Assembly: GCA_964343195.1 (NCBI GenBank)
Contig: CAYFIR010000065.1
Location: 1 to 35,114, forward strand
DNA: 35,114 bases
Reading direction: 5' to 3'
From: CAYVAP01 sp964343195
Lineage (GTDB): Bacteria > Bacteroidota > Bacteroidia > J057
The translations under genes were made by a program, and so were the position numbers. Below the pieces are notes generated by a model that was not told where the DNA came from, did no database searches, and was given only the letters and a program-made list of their open reading frames with translations. How positions within the stretch are numbered: the stretch's first letter is position 1; every line of letters begins with the position of its first letter. Positions 7,558 through 15,568 of this stretch are shown here, piece by piece.

Positions 7558-8169
7558 TTGGCACGAAGAAAGCTTAAGCGCATAGAAATCGTAATTCTGG
7601 TTGGGTTTATCAGCTCAGCTTTGACCCTGATAGGCTTTTGGTGGAATAACAAGGAAGCCAATCGGGACTTTTACCTTCCGAAAGGCTATGAAGGTTGGAT
7701 CATGATCAACTACGGAGTAGCAGGGGCTGACCCACTTCCAGAGATAGAGGGAGTTCAGCAGTTGAGAGTACCGGAGTCTGGCATCCTCAATACGTCCACT
7801 ACCCTGGAAATAGGTTGGCGGCGCGATCAGTTTTTCTGGATAGATGAAAGTGGCAATCAGGTTCCTGTTCCCAACATGGTGGAGCTGGAGGAAGGCATGG
7901 GCATCCACATTCATCAGCACCAGTACCTTTCCCGGAATTTTATGAAAGTCGGCGGTCTGCTCGGGCCAGGAGAGGATACGACGCTGTACGATGGGACCGA
8001 AATTGAAAAAATGACTTCTGGCTACGTGAACTATCGGCCTGGTCAGAAGACGCTGGAATATTTCTACCTTAGTGAGGATCCCCTGTCAATCACCTTCAAC
8101 CCACCCGAAAACCCGCGCAGTGAGGCACTAGAGTCCGTGGAGAGCAGGGAGATCAAGCTGGAGGAATAA
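7558..8169 (+). CDS. Membrane-anchored unknown protein (DUF6843-like?)
   Basis: The frame encodes 203 residues. A basic start (MARRKLKR) leads into one hydrophobic helix, IEIVILVGFISSALTLIGFW, and the rest is predicted to be extracytoplasmic. The segment YLPKGYEGWIMINYG, followed by LRVPESGILNTSTTLE, resembles the start of DUF6843 proteins, a family of unknown function; this is recollection, not a search. No ATG lies near the N-terminus, so a TTG at 7558 is the best start and deserves checking. The C-terminus is Pro/Glu-rich and may be disordered. It lies 89 bases after the ferredoxin terminator and 77 bases before the proline dehydrogenase start. Confidence 0.65.
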   Translation: MARRKLKRIEIVILVGFISSALTLIGFWWNNKEANRDFYLPKGYEGWIMINYGVAGADPLPEIEGVQQLRVPESGILNTSTTLEIGWRRDQFFWIDESGNQVPVPNMVELEEGMGIHIHQHQYLSRNFMKVGGLLGPGEDTTLYDGTEIEKMTSGYVNYRPGQKTLEYFYLSEDPLSITFNPPENPRSEALESVESREIKLEE

Positions 8170-8246
8170 ATATCCGACTATGGAGTGACTTTCCAGGGAT
8201 TGCCGAATCAAGGACTACTACTACCTACTTGATAATAAAGCGACCT

Positions 8247-9431
8247 ATGAAAGAGTTGGTTCATACCGTTAATTTTGAAAATACAGAACTGGCCTTCCAG
8301 GCACGAAGCGATGCCAAACTGGCTCGTACCTATTGGCTATTTCGCTTGATTGACAACCCTTTCCTGACCAGGTGGGCCCCCAAGGCCCTGAACCTTGCCT
8401 TTTGGTTGAGGCTTCCGGTGAAGGGCATCGTCAAAAAGACCATTTTTGAACTGTTTGTAGGAGGAGAATCTCTGAAAGAAACTGCCAAAACCTCGGCCTA
8501 CCTGGATGAATATGGGGTCCGTACAATCCTGGACTATTCGGTCGAAGGAGAAAAAAACAAGGCAGGATTTGATAAGACCAGGGACGAGATCATCGCTACC
8601 CTGGAGCATGGTGCCAAACACGACTCTGTCGCCTTTAGTGCCTGCAAAATGACTGGCCTGGCCCGGTTTGCCCTGATGGCAAAAATTCAGGCTGGGGACC
8701 CCCTTTCCGAAAAAGAGCAGCAGGAGTATGAGGAAGTCGTACAGCGGATGGAGTCCATCGCCCAGGCAGCAGTCGCAAACCATACGCCGATATTTATCGA
8801 TGCTGAAGAAAGCTGGATCCAGGATTTTATCGATGGAGTGGCGGAAGACCTGATGGAGAAGTATAACAGGGCGGAGCCAGTTATCTGGACCACTGTGCAG
8901 CTATACCGCCATGACCGATACGAATACCTCAAAGCCCTAATTGAGCGTAGCCATGAAAGAGGCTATATCCTTGGGGTAAAACTCGTGCGTGGAGCCTATC
9001 TTGAAAAGGAAAATGACCGGGCACTGGAGCTGGACTACCCTACTCCCATGCAGCCAAACAAACAGGCAACGGACCGGGATTATGATGCGGCTCTGACCAT
9101 CTGTGTGCAGAATCTCTCCCACGTTGGAGTTTGCGCAGGCACACACAACGAGGCCAGCAGCCACCTCCTCGCGCAACTTATGGAGACCCATGGCATCAGG
9201 CATGACCATCCCTACATCTGGTTTTCCCAGCTTTTAGGGATGTCCGATCATATTTCCTTTAACCTGGCCCATTTGGGGTACAATGTCGCCAAATACCTGC
9301 CATTTGGGCCTGTGCGGGCAGTCATGCCCTACATGATGCGTCGGGCAGAAGAAAATACCGCCATTGCAGGGCAATCCAGCCGAGAAGTCGCCCTGCTCAA
9401 AAAGGAATTGAATCGTAGAAAAGGCCATTAG
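8247..9431 (+). CDS. Proline dehydrogenase
   Basis: This monofunctional FAD enzyme of 394 residues oxidises L-proline to pyrroline-5-carboxylate and passes electrons to the quinone pool at the inner membrane. Signature segments are KLVRGAYLEKE (about residues 245-255) on the barrel and KYLPFGPVRAVMPYMMRRAEEN near the C-terminus (about 349-370), split as KYLPFGPVRAV and MPYMMRRAEEN. The arginine pair RR in the latter normally holds the substrate carboxylate. The frame opens with a TTG at 8229, but the ATG at 8247 (MKELVHTVNFENTELAF) is a better start. The P5C dehydrogenase that would complete conversion to glutamate is not in the window, so the two steps are encoded separately here, unlike in PutA fusions. 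Confidence 0.93.
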   Translation: MKELVHTVNFENTELAFQARSDAKLARTYWLFRLIDNPFLTRWAPKALNLAFWLRLPVKGIVKKTIFELFVGGESLKETAKTSAYLDEYGVRTILDYSVEGEKNKAGFDKTRDEIIATLEHGAKHDSVAFSACKMTGLARFALMAKIQAGDPLSEKEQQEYEEVVQRMESIAQAAVANHTPIFIDAEESWIQDFIDGVAEDLMEKYNRAEPVIWTTVQLYRHDRYEYLKALIERSHERGYILGVKLVRGAYLEKENDRALELDYPTPMQPNKQATDRDYDAALTICVQNLSHVGVCAGTHNEASSHLLAQLMETHGIRHDHPYIWFSQLLGMSDHISFNLAHLGYNVAKYLPFGPVRAVMPYMMRRAEENTAIAGQSSREVALLKKELNRRKGH

Positions 9432-9596
9432 TTCGAGGAATTGTTCGACCAAAAACTGTGAGGGGTTCTTTCTTTGGAAGAGCACCCCACTTATCATGAC
9501 TTTTTCTCGATAATAAGTAGGTGTTAGGATGTTTTCATTGTAATTAAAGGCAGTGAAAGCCCTGATACAGGATTGTTTGGACGTCAAAAACTCCCC

Positions 9597-10166
9597 ATGA
9601 AAATAGTGCTTTGGACCCTGGGCTGTACCTGCATGTTATGGTCTTTGAGTTGCAGTTCCCCTGTCCCGGGACGTATCAGTCAGTTGCAGGATAGCCTGCA
9701 GGTATTGCGTAGTAGCACCTCCATGCAGCCGGATGAAGAGCGTCGTCTGAACCTGGAACTTGCTGGAGAATACCTGGCAGCAGCAGAAGGGGATTCCTCC
9801 GAAACCTCGGGACCTCAGTTAAAGTACAAAGCTGCTGAGATTCTTTCAAACTATCCACAGCGAGTCGATGAGGCACTTTCGGTCTTCGAGGAACTGGAGG
9901 AAGAGCATCCGGATCATCCACTGGGGGCAGATGCGTTATTTCAGCAGGGGTGGCTGCTGGCCAATGTCATAGGGGACACTGCTCAGGCACAGGTTAGGTT
10001 TGGAACCTTTCTGCAGCGATATCCAGACCATGTGCTGGCACCAAGTGTCCCGGTAGAACTGGCACAGCTGGGAATGAGTCCGGCGGAAGCCCAGGCATTT
10101 GCCCGGCAGGCGCTTGCCCCTCCTGTGGATTCGACCTCTCTGGATTCTATTGGTACCGAGGAATAA
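9597..10166 (+). CDS. Predicted TPR-like lipoprotein
   Basis: The 189-residue protein starts with an export signal ending MLWSLSCSS. C19 could be lipidated, although the -3 position (Ser) is not ideal for a lipobox. The mature part has an N-terminal helical stretch and then TPR-like helices. The segment ALFQQGWLLANVIGDTAQAQ and RFGTFLQRYPDH resemble the TPR_6/YbgF type, where the YP-x-H turn is typical. The tail is Ser/Asp/Glu-rich. It is probably an envelope scaffold protein; no partner is clear. The ATG at 9597 was preferred to a TTG at 9573 because it begins the signal sequence. A block of envelope genes starts here. Confidence 0.7.
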   Translation: MKIVLWTLGCTCMLWSLSCSSPVPGRISQLQDSLQVLRSSTSMQPDEERRLNLELAGEYLAAAEGDSSETSGPQLKYKAAEILSNYPQRVDEALSVFEELEEEHPDHPLGADALFQQGWLLANVIGDTAQAQVRFGTFLQRYPDHVLAPSVPVELAQLGMSPAEAQAFARQALAPPVDSTSLDSIGTEE

Positions 10167-10274
10167 ACCTTTCGGCATTCTTACATATTCCATCACCAGC
10201 GTCAAAACTATCGCGTTATTGCACTCGTTTTTATGTCGATCATATCGAACTTACCTTCTCAGCACCTGTTTGCG

Positions 10275-11006
10275 ATGAAAAAGTACACCTTGCTCCCAGT
10301 TATTGCGATCTTCCTGCTCAGCCTGGTATCAGGCTGTGATCAGGATCCCGAGCCTGTTACCGTTGAAAAACGGGCCTATGTCCGGTTTTTTAACTCCTTT
10401 GGGGATGCGGCAGTGAATCTGCGGTTCAGGACCTATGGAGAAACCCGCTTTCTCACCGATCGGTTGATGCCTCGTACTTCCTGGCCGCAGGGGGGATACA
10501 CTTCTTTGCTTACCCGATATACGGGAGAAGGGCCGATTGAGGGCCTGGATAGCGTATATTTTGACGTAGAGCACTATGATGCCGATACACTCATGATTAA
10601 AGACTATCGGGAAAGCCTGCCGGAAGGAAGCTACTCTACTCTTTATGTAGTTGACAGCGTCGGAAAGCTCATCATGGCCAAAACCAGTGATCAGTTTGAT
10701 CGCCCGACAGGTAATAGCTCAGCGTATCGATTCATCAACCTGTACCCCTTCTACAACAGTGTAGGACTGGAATCATCCAATGCCGCAGACAGCCTGGATT
10801 TCTCTTTTAATTCGCTCGAATTTCTGGGACATAGTGGCTTTCGGGAGGTCCCTTCTGGTCGCAGGACCCTCAGTGCCATCCGTACCCAGGGACAGATAAC
10901 GGTTGACTCTGTATCTCAGGTCAAACTGGATGCTGGTGGAGTATATGTGTTTGTCTTGATGGACGTGAATGGTATTCCTGTCCTGGATTATGAAAGGATC
11001 AACTAA
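10275..11006 (+). CDS. DUF4397-like lipoprotein
   Basis: The 243-residue precursor has a clear lipoprotein signal (MKKYTLLPVIAIFLLSLVSG, then C21). The mature part contains two related beta-rich halves. The first opens AYVRFFNSFGDAAVNLRF and the second AYRFINLYPFYNSVGLESS. This opening is the hallmark of DUF4397, a surface beta-sandwich domain common in Bacteroidota and of unknown function. I prefer the ATG at 10275 to the upstream ATG at 10233 because it places basic residues directly before the hydrophobic core. The next gene starts four bases after this stop, so the pair is almost certainly one operon and probably forms an outer-membrane unit. Confidence 0.8.
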   Translation: MKKYTLLPVIAIFLLSLVSGCDQDPEPVTVEKRAYVRFFNSFGDAAVNLRFRTYGETRFLTDRLMPRTSWPQGGYTSLLTRYTGEGPIEGLDSVYFDVEHYDADTLMIKDYRESLPEGSYSTLYVVDSVGKLIMAKTSDQFDRPTGNSSAYRFINLYPFYNSVGLESSNAADSLDFSFNSLEFLGHSGFREVPSGRRTLSAIRTQGQITVDSVSQVKLDAGGVYVFVLMDVNGIPVLDYERIN

Positions 11007-11009
11007 CGA

Positions 11010-11753
11010 ATGCACAAACTTTTTCTGTTCGTACTTATCTCTGGCTATTTCCTGACCGCATTGGCTCAGGAAACAGACTCCGTAGAAGTCGAGGTAGAAA
11101 GAGTCCGAACCACTGCACCTTTTGGTCTGGATGACACCCTCAGCAACAGGGGGATGTTTTTCTCTCTGAGATTGGGGCCATCGCTGGTAGACCTGGATGA
11201 CCTCAATCAGGAACTGCAGCGCAGGCAGTTTGAGTCTTTGCAGGGCAATACCATTGGGCTGGGGTTTGCAGCTTCTCAATATGTAGGAAATTGGGTTTGG
11301 GGAGCTGAGTTGATAAGTGGAACCGGGCAAAGTCGGGTCAATACCCAGACCTCACTCTTAACACTCAACCACCTGACCCTTCAACTCGGACGAGTCCTCT
11401 ATAAGCCCAATGACCAGCAAAACCTGACCATAATGACAGGTTTGGGAGGGGGCCTGGGGATCTTAAAGGTCCAGGACCTGCTTCAGGCAAATCCTACCCG
11501 ATATTTCTCAGGCGGTCCGGTGGCGGAAGTGAGCCTCAACTGGAATAAATATTTCTTCCTTGAGGGTAGTTCACTAAGCGTTGCCTACTGGGGGGTGTCA
11601 CTTGGCTACCAGCACACCTTTGACAATACCTGGATCATGCGGGGATATGACCCGGAAGGAATCGGACTGCGGGTTTCTCCCGCAGGCTGGTATCTGCGAT
11701 TAAGTCTGGGAATGGGCAACTGGAGTTCATTTGCCGGGATTGGGAAGGATTGA
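11010..11753 (+). CDS. Predicted outer-membrane beta-barrel protein
   Basis: The 247-residue precursor has a signal peptide ending FLTALAQ before ETDSVEVE. An acidic N-terminal linker is followed by alternating amphipathic strands such as MFFSLRLGPSLVDLDDL and TIGLGFAASQYVGNWVWGAE. The last strand, WYLRLSLGMG, is close to the C-terminus. No specific family is recognised. It lies three bases after the DUF4397-like lipoprotein gene in the same direction. The barrel may anchor or display that lipoprotein partner, which is inference from gene order only. Confidence 0.7.
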   Translation: MHKLFLFVLISGYFLTALAQETDSVEVEVERVRTTAPFGLDDTLSNRGMFFSLRLGPSLVDLDDLNQELQRRQFESLQGNTIGLGFAASQYVGNWVWGAELISGTGQSRVNTQTSLLTLNHLTLQLGRVLYKPNDQQNLTIMTGLGGGLGILKVQDLLQANPTRYFSGGPVAEVSLNWNKYFFLEGSSLSVAYWGVSLGYQHTFDNTWIMRGYDPEGIGLRVSPAGWYLRLSLGMGNWSSFAGIGKD

Positions 11754-11833
11754 TTTCCTCACATGAGATAGAAAGAGTTTGCCCCCCGAACTGATTTTTG
11801 CTTGATTTGTCAAGTAATGCTCACCCATTCGCT

Positions 11834-12424
11834 GTGAATTTTCGCTTGAGAGACATCCTGATTGCCAGCACACTCCTGGTCTTAATGGCCCCTCTGATGG
11901 GGATGATCATGCTATTGCTATGGGCCACCCAGGGCAGGGTGCTTTTCCTTCAAAAGCGTCCCGGATATAGGGGGAAGCCATTTACTCTCTACAAGTTCAG
12001 TACCCTTTATGATGCGGATCCTGGAGAAGATGAAGCCGCCAATCAGGTAGCTCGTCAGACAGTAGTAGGGCGTTACCTTCGCCGCTGGTCCCTGGACGAA
12101 TTGCCACAACTGATCAATGTCCTGAAGGGCGAAATGAGCCTGGTAGGCCCTCGTCCATTGCTAATGGAGTACTGGGACCTGTATACAGATGAAGAACGTA
12201 AAAGACATGATGTCCTGCCCGGCATTACCGGTTGGGCACAGGTCAATGGGCGTAATACTCTCAGGTTTAAGGAGCGTTTTGAATACGACCTCTGGTACGT
12301 CGAGCATCGCAGCATTTGCCTGGACTGGCAGATCCTTCGCATGACGCTCGGACGCATTGTCCGAAGAGACGGGGTTTACGCAGGTGCAGAGACTACGTCC
12401 CCTCGATTTGACGGCACCAATTGA
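11834..12424 (+). CDS. Undecaprenyl-phosphate sugar-1-phosphate transferase (PglC-like)
   Basis: This small phosphoglycosyl transferase of about 196 residues moves a sugar-1-phosphate from a UDP-sugar to undecaprenyl phosphate. That step starts assembly of a surface glycan. One membrane helix (DILIASTLLVLMAPLMGMIM) precedes the catalytic domain. Its motifs are QKRPGYRGKPFTLYKFSTL, RRWSLDELPQLINVLKGEMS with the Asp-Glu catalytic pair, LVGPRPLL and PGITGWAQVNGRN. The usual KFRTM motif reads KFSTL here, an Arg-to-Ser change near the active site. The N-terminus is uncertain: I use the GTG at 11834, but a TTG at 11798 would add 12 residues. It converges on the sugar aminotransferase gene 35 bases away. 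Confidence 0.87.
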   Translation: MNFRLRDILIASTLLVLMAPLMGMIMLLLWATQGRVLFLQKRPGYRGKPFTLYKFSTLYDADPGEDEAANQVARQTVVGRYLRRWSLDELPQLINVLKGEMSLVGPRPLLMEYWDLYTDEERKRHDVLPGITGWAQVNGRNTLRFKERFEYDLWYVEHRSICLDWQILRMTLGRIVRRDGVYAGAETTSPRFDGTN

Positions 12425-12459
12425 GCTGCTTACTGGCCTGTCTCTCCCATAGGCCTCGA

Positions 12460-13671
12460 CTACCCTCGAAACTGGCGAATCTTCTCAATCACAAAATCCT
12501 GTTCCTTGTCCGTTAGCGTTGCAAACATGGGCAGGCTCAGACAGTGCTCGTAATAAGCCTCTACCTGTGGGAATTGCCCCTTCTGGAAGCCTAGCTCCTG
12601 ATAGTAGGGTTGGAAGTGAACGGGAATGTAATGGACCTGGGTGAAAATGCCATGTTCCCGGAGGTGATTGTATAGAGCCTTACGGTCAGGAGACTGAATC
12701 ACATAAAGGTGGTAGGCGTGACCAGGATGAAAAGGAGCTGGCCGAATGTCAGGAGTTGAGGCAAAAGCTTCATCATAGCGATGGGCGATCTCTCTTCGTC
12801 TTTTCAGATTCGCAGAGGTTCTCGAAAGTTGGCTGATTCCGAGTGCACAGTGGAGGTCGCTCAGGCGATAATTGAATCCGAGCATTTGCATCTCGTAGTA
12901 CCAGCCCCCATGGTCCTCATTTAGCAGCTCTCGGTCCCTGGTGATGCCGTGATTGCGTAGCTGAATAAGTTTTTGATAGAGCTCCTTGCTTCCGGTAGTG
13001 ACGATGCCTCCTTCCGCTGTGGTCAGATGTTTGGTCGGATGGAAGGAAAAAATCGCCAAATCTGCCAATGAACCATCGCCACATCCATATTCAATTCCCG
13101 TCCCATCATGTACCCTGGCCCCCGGTGCATGACAGCTATCCTCGATGAGCTTTAGGTCGTAGGTATCGGCGAGTTGACGCAACCGATTCCAGTCCAGTGG
13201 ATACCCCGCAAAGTCAACTCCTACCACTCCCTTGTAGGTCCCGGTTGGGACTGACTGGAGTTGTTGCTCTAGTACATCAAGGTCCATCAGGTAGGTCTCA
13301 GGGTCGATGTCCACCAGATCAATCTGTCCGCCAGCATACAGGATGCAGTTGGCAGATGCTACAAAGGTGAGCGGGGTGGTCAGCCAGCGGTCCCCCTGTG
13401 TTACCTCCAACGCCAGGGCGCAGAGGTGCAGGGCCGCAGTCCCGCTGCTTACTGCTACCGCATAGGGAGCCCCTATGTAGGTGGCAAATTTTTCTTCGAA
13501 CTGACCGACTCCTGGGCCTCCAGTGAGGTAATCGTGCCGCAATGCGGCTTCAACTGCTGCGAGGTCATCCTGAGTGACTTCCTGACGGGCGTAAGGGATG
13601 GGTTTCAATAGAGCGGGATTTGGGGCTGTCAATGGGTTTATTGTGTAAACCGGGCAGCCAAAACTACCCAT
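12460..13671 (-). CDS. PseC-like nucleotide-sugar aminotransferase
   Basis: A DegT/DnrJ/EryC1/StrS-fold PLP enzyme of 403 residues that aminates a UDP-4-keto-6-deoxy sugar. The closest family by motif memory is PseC: IPYARQEVTQDDL, SSGTAALHL, SPLTFVASANCILY-like TPLTFVASANCILYAGG, and VDIDPETY. The PLP lysine is K214 in FHPTKHLTTAEGG, and the cofactor Asp is D178 in IEDSCHAPGA. PseC makes a pseudaminic acid precursor, but no other pse gene is here, so a different 4-amino sugar is equally possible. The ATG at 13671 adds about 21 residues before the conserved KPIPYARQ start. A TTG at 13608 would give the more usual N-terminus. Confidence 0.87.
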   Translation of the reverse strand: MGSFGCPVYTINPLTAPNPALLKPIPYARQEVTQDDLAAVEAALRHDYLTGGPGVGQFEEKFATYIGAPYAVAVSSGTAALHLCALALEVTQGDRWLTTPLTFVASANCILYAGGQIDLVDIDPETYLMDLDVLEQQLQSVPTGTYKGVVGVDFAGYPLDWNRLRQLADTYDLKLIEDSCHAPGARVHDGTGIEYGCGDGSLADLAIFSFHPTKHLTTAEGGIVTTGSKELYQKLIQLRNHGITRDRELLNEDHGGWYYEMQMLGFNYRLSDLHCALGISQLSRTSANLKRRREIAHRYDEAFASTPDIRPAPFHPGHAYHLYVIQSPDRKALYNHLREHGIFTQVHYIPVHFQPYYQELGFQKGQFPQVEAYYEHCLSLPMFATLTDKEQDFVIEKIRQFRG

Positions 13672-13779
13672 TTAACCTCATAAACAGACTGTTTAGTTCA
13701 AAAACTGATGTAATAGGGGCTGAGCCCTGCGTTATATGGGCACCAACCTGTTACAAACTCATTTCGACAATCACCTGCC

Positions 13780-14313
13780 ATGCGTTTTTTGCGCCTCTTT
13801 TTAACCCTCATTGCTCTGTGTTCTGTTTTCAGCTGGCTATTTGCCACTCCTCTGGATTCTTCCAATGGATTTGAAGTGGTTTCACTTTGCCACCGCAACA
13901 TTACTTTTGGCCACGGCCTACAGATCAACTGGGTAGGAGCTTCAGAAGAGTGTCTCCCAACAGATCTGCCCCTGATGGAAGGGGAGAGCATGCACAGGCT
14001 TTTGGAAGACCTGTATCCCGGTATAGATCTGGAAGTAATGGCCAGAGAGGATGGAACCACTTATTTTACTTTTCACTTTGGAGCCGAGGCCGACTTCTCC
14101 CAGGTAAAACTGGCTGTCAGCGGAGCAGTCTGGGTGCCCTGGAGCCGATCATGGCAACTGTCTTCAGGGGCAGGAGCTTTTGTCTGGGAGGGAGATGAGA
14201 TGGCCGATTCTGGTTTTTCATTTCTCACATACGGAGATGTAATGATTCCGCGGATTCAGAACGAAATTCCCTCTGAAGGGCTTTCCCTGAGTTGGGTACA
14301 GCGTCCTCTGTAA
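13780..14313 (+). CDS. Secreted stand-alone DUF7948-like protein
   Basis: The 177-residue precursor has a signal peptide (MRFLRLFLTLIALCSVFSWLFA). The mature part shows the order of motifs I associate with the DUF7948 domain that opens large SBBP-repeat and gliding-type surface proteins. These are LYPGIDLEVMAREDGTTYF, then FHFGAEADFSQVKLAVSGA, then a tryptophan-rich strand pair and IPRIQ. In those proteins the domain is normally followed by repeats and a sorting tail; here the protein ends directly. It could be a trimmed remnant or a free-standing secreted domain. The assignment is from pattern memory and moderate at best. A clear AT-rich terminator follows, so it is its own transcript. Confidence 0.6.
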   Translation: MRFLRLFLTLIALCSVFSWLFATPLDSSNGFEVVSLCHRNITFGHGLQINWVGASEECLPTDLPLMEGESMHRLLEDLYPGIDLEVMAREDGTTYFTFHFGAEADFSQVKLAVSGAVWVPWSRSWQLSSGAGAFVWEGDEMADSGFSFLTYGDVMIPRIQNEIPSEGLSLSWVQRPL

Positions 14314-14338
14314 CTTCTGGGATATTCCCACCGTTTAG

Positions 14339-14376
14339 AGTATTAGATGGTTGTCTAATTGTCTAATACTTTTATT
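14339..14376 (+). terminator. AT-rich terminator after the DUF7948-like gene
   Basis: AGTATTAGA (14339-14347) pairs perfectly with TCTAATACT (14362-14370), with a 14-base loop and a TTTATT tail. The next start codon is only nine bases from the stem, so the hairpin also sits in the leader region of the following gene. Confidence 0.6.
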
Positions 14377-14378
14377 CC

Positions 14379-14858
14379 ATGACTCCTTATTACGAATCTC
14401 AGCGATTTAACCAGTGGTGGATGTGGGCCATTCTGATTTTGGTGGCGGGCATCACCATATGGGGCAGCATTCAGCAACTGGTATTTGGTATTCCGTTCGG
14501 TAACAACCCTGCTCCAGATGGGGTTATGGGAGCAATGAACCTGATCCCCATCATATTGATTGGGCTGTTTTTGGTCATGCAACTCCGTACCACGCTGAGC
14601 GAGCATGGGGTTGAAATGTACTTTTTTCCCTTCATCCGCAAGCAGTGGGCCTGGTCCGAGGTCGAATCTTATGAAGTAAAGGCCTACAGCCCCATAGCCG
14701 ACTATGGCGGATGGGGATTTCGGTGGAACGGGAAAACCATGGTGTACTCTGTAGGAGGAAATCACGGGCTGGAACTCAGACTGAAAAATGGGAAGTCTGT
14801 TCTGATTGGCACCCAACAGCCAGATGAGATGAAAAAGTGGCTCAACCAGATTGGGTAA
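14379..14858 (+). CDS. Two-helix membrane protein with PH-like tail (DUF6141-like)
   Basis: The 159-residue protein begins YYESQRFNQWWMWAILILVAG, has two membrane helices (about 14-36 and 53-71), and then a cytoplasmic strand-rich domain. That domain includes the phrases WSEVESYEVKAYSPIADYGG, then GLELRLKNGKSVLIGTQQPDE, which resemble a bacterial PH-like fold. The opening and layout recall DUF6141, whose function is unknown. The start ATG at 14379 follows a hairpin by nine bases and no Shine-Dalgarno is seen. A strong terminator after the stop shows that it ends its own transcript. Confidence 0.6.
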   Translation: MTPYYESQRFNQWWMWAILILVAGITIWGSIQQLVFGIPFGNNPAPDGVMGAMNLIPIILIGLFLVMQLRTTLSEHGVEMYFFPFIRKQWAWSEVESYEVKAYSPIADYGGWGFRWNGKTMVYSVGGNHGLELRLKNGKSVLIGTQQPDEMKKWLNQIG

Positions 14859-14894
14859 GTTGTTGAGCATCACCCACTATTTTTCAAGATCAAC

Positions 14895-14928
14895 AAGCGG
14901 TACAAGTCCAACAAGTACCGCTTTTTTT
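14895..14928 (+). terminator. Rho-independent terminator after the DUF6141-like gene
   Basis: AAGCGGTAC (14895-14903) pairs perfectly with GTACCGCTT (14915-14923) around an 11-base loop, and a run of seven T residues follows. It lies 36 bases past the stop codon. Confidence 0.85.
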
Positions 14929-14939
14929 AACTAGCGGGG

Positions 14940-14952
14940 CAAGTTCGAAGTT
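14940..14952. repeat. Short heptanucleotide repeat, copy 3
   Basis: CAAGTTCGAAGTT covers about two of the 7-base units seen in copies 1 and 2. It points the opposite way from the array at 15125-15166. Confidence 0.45.
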
Positions 14953-15124
14953 TCCCGTTCTGCGGGATTTCGCTGTGCTCAACTTAGTTCGTAGTCTAAC
15001 GTGCTGATGGTAAGTGTTCTGTGCTGTATTGAGCTGGGGTTTTCTTCGTTCTGAAAGCGCTTGTTCTTTTTGAGTGAAGTACTTATCCATTTCAAGGTGA
15101 AGCAAAAGCCTCATCAGCAGCACT

Positions 15125-15166
15125 TTGAACTCCAAACTCAGAACCCCGAACTCCGAACCCAAAGCA
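15125..15166. repeat. Heptanucleotide tandem repeat, copy 4
   Basis: About six 7-base units run on the plus strand: TTTGAACTC-type units reading CTTTGAA, CTCCAAA, CTCAGAA, CCCCGAA, CTCCGAA and CCCAAAG. The orientation is the reverse of the copies at 961 and 3826. Confidence 0.6.
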
Positions 15167-15186
15167 CTATTCCCCTGAAATTTGGG

Positions 15187-15249
15187 CACAAAAAAACCTT
15201 CCGGTGTGAATCGATTGAATGGTAATCCCGAAATCACACAAGGAAGGTT
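15187..15249 (-). terminator. Long inverted repeat with minus-strand T tract
   Basis: AACCTTCC-g-GTGTGA (15195-15209) is matched by TCACAC-aa-GGAAGGTT (15234-15249) around a 24-base loop, with one small internal mismatch. On the minus strand the second arm runs into TTTTTTTT. It is shaped like a terminator but lies about 320 bases beyond the ABC exporter stop. It could therefore end a long 3' tail, or belong to an unrecognised small RNA or miniature element. Confidence 0.5.
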
Positions 15250-15568
15250 ATAAAACTGAACCAGCGAAACACTTTAAGAATTCCCCAAACTCAATGTGCT
15301 AAATCTCGCTTCATGGGTTCACGCTTAGTTTACAAGTACTATTCCATCCTTGATGAAAGAGATGTAAGATTTGTGGAGGAATGGCGCATTTCTTTTTGGG
15401 GATCACCTGCAAGATCTCCTTTCAGGCTGCATCCAGGACTTCAGGATAGTCGAAATTTTCTGAGTATCCACGAAATTTGAATTTTTGCGAAAATATTTTC
15501 TACCCGATGGACTATGGCCGCAGGGAGCCGCTGGATTGAAAGATGTAAGCAATGAGGAGTTAATGTAA

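Larger units (their letters stand above)
14929..15568. other. 640-bp gene-free, repeat-rich region
   Basis: No credible gene is seen. Heptamer arrays in opposite orientation lie at 14940-14952 and 15125-15166 and flank about 170 bases. That segment contains CTCAACTTAGTTC, which also occurs at about 3885, and TTCTGAAAGCGC, which resembles TTCTGAAAGCAC near 3895. A large inverted repeat with a poly-T tail on the minus strand is at 15187-15249. From 15250 to 15568 I see only low-complexity sequence and short frames without coding character. Confidence 0.55.

Noticed and set aside
9432..9596. Possible terminator after proline dehydrogenase (GGGGTTCTT...AAGAGCACCCC)
   Set aside because: The stem needs a two-base bulge and no T run follows directly; a second weak ACTTAT/ATAAGT pairing nearby is no better. 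Not strong enough to list.
12425..12459. GGCCT...AGGCC pairing between the convergent glycan genes
   Set aside because: Only five base pairs and no T run on either strand.
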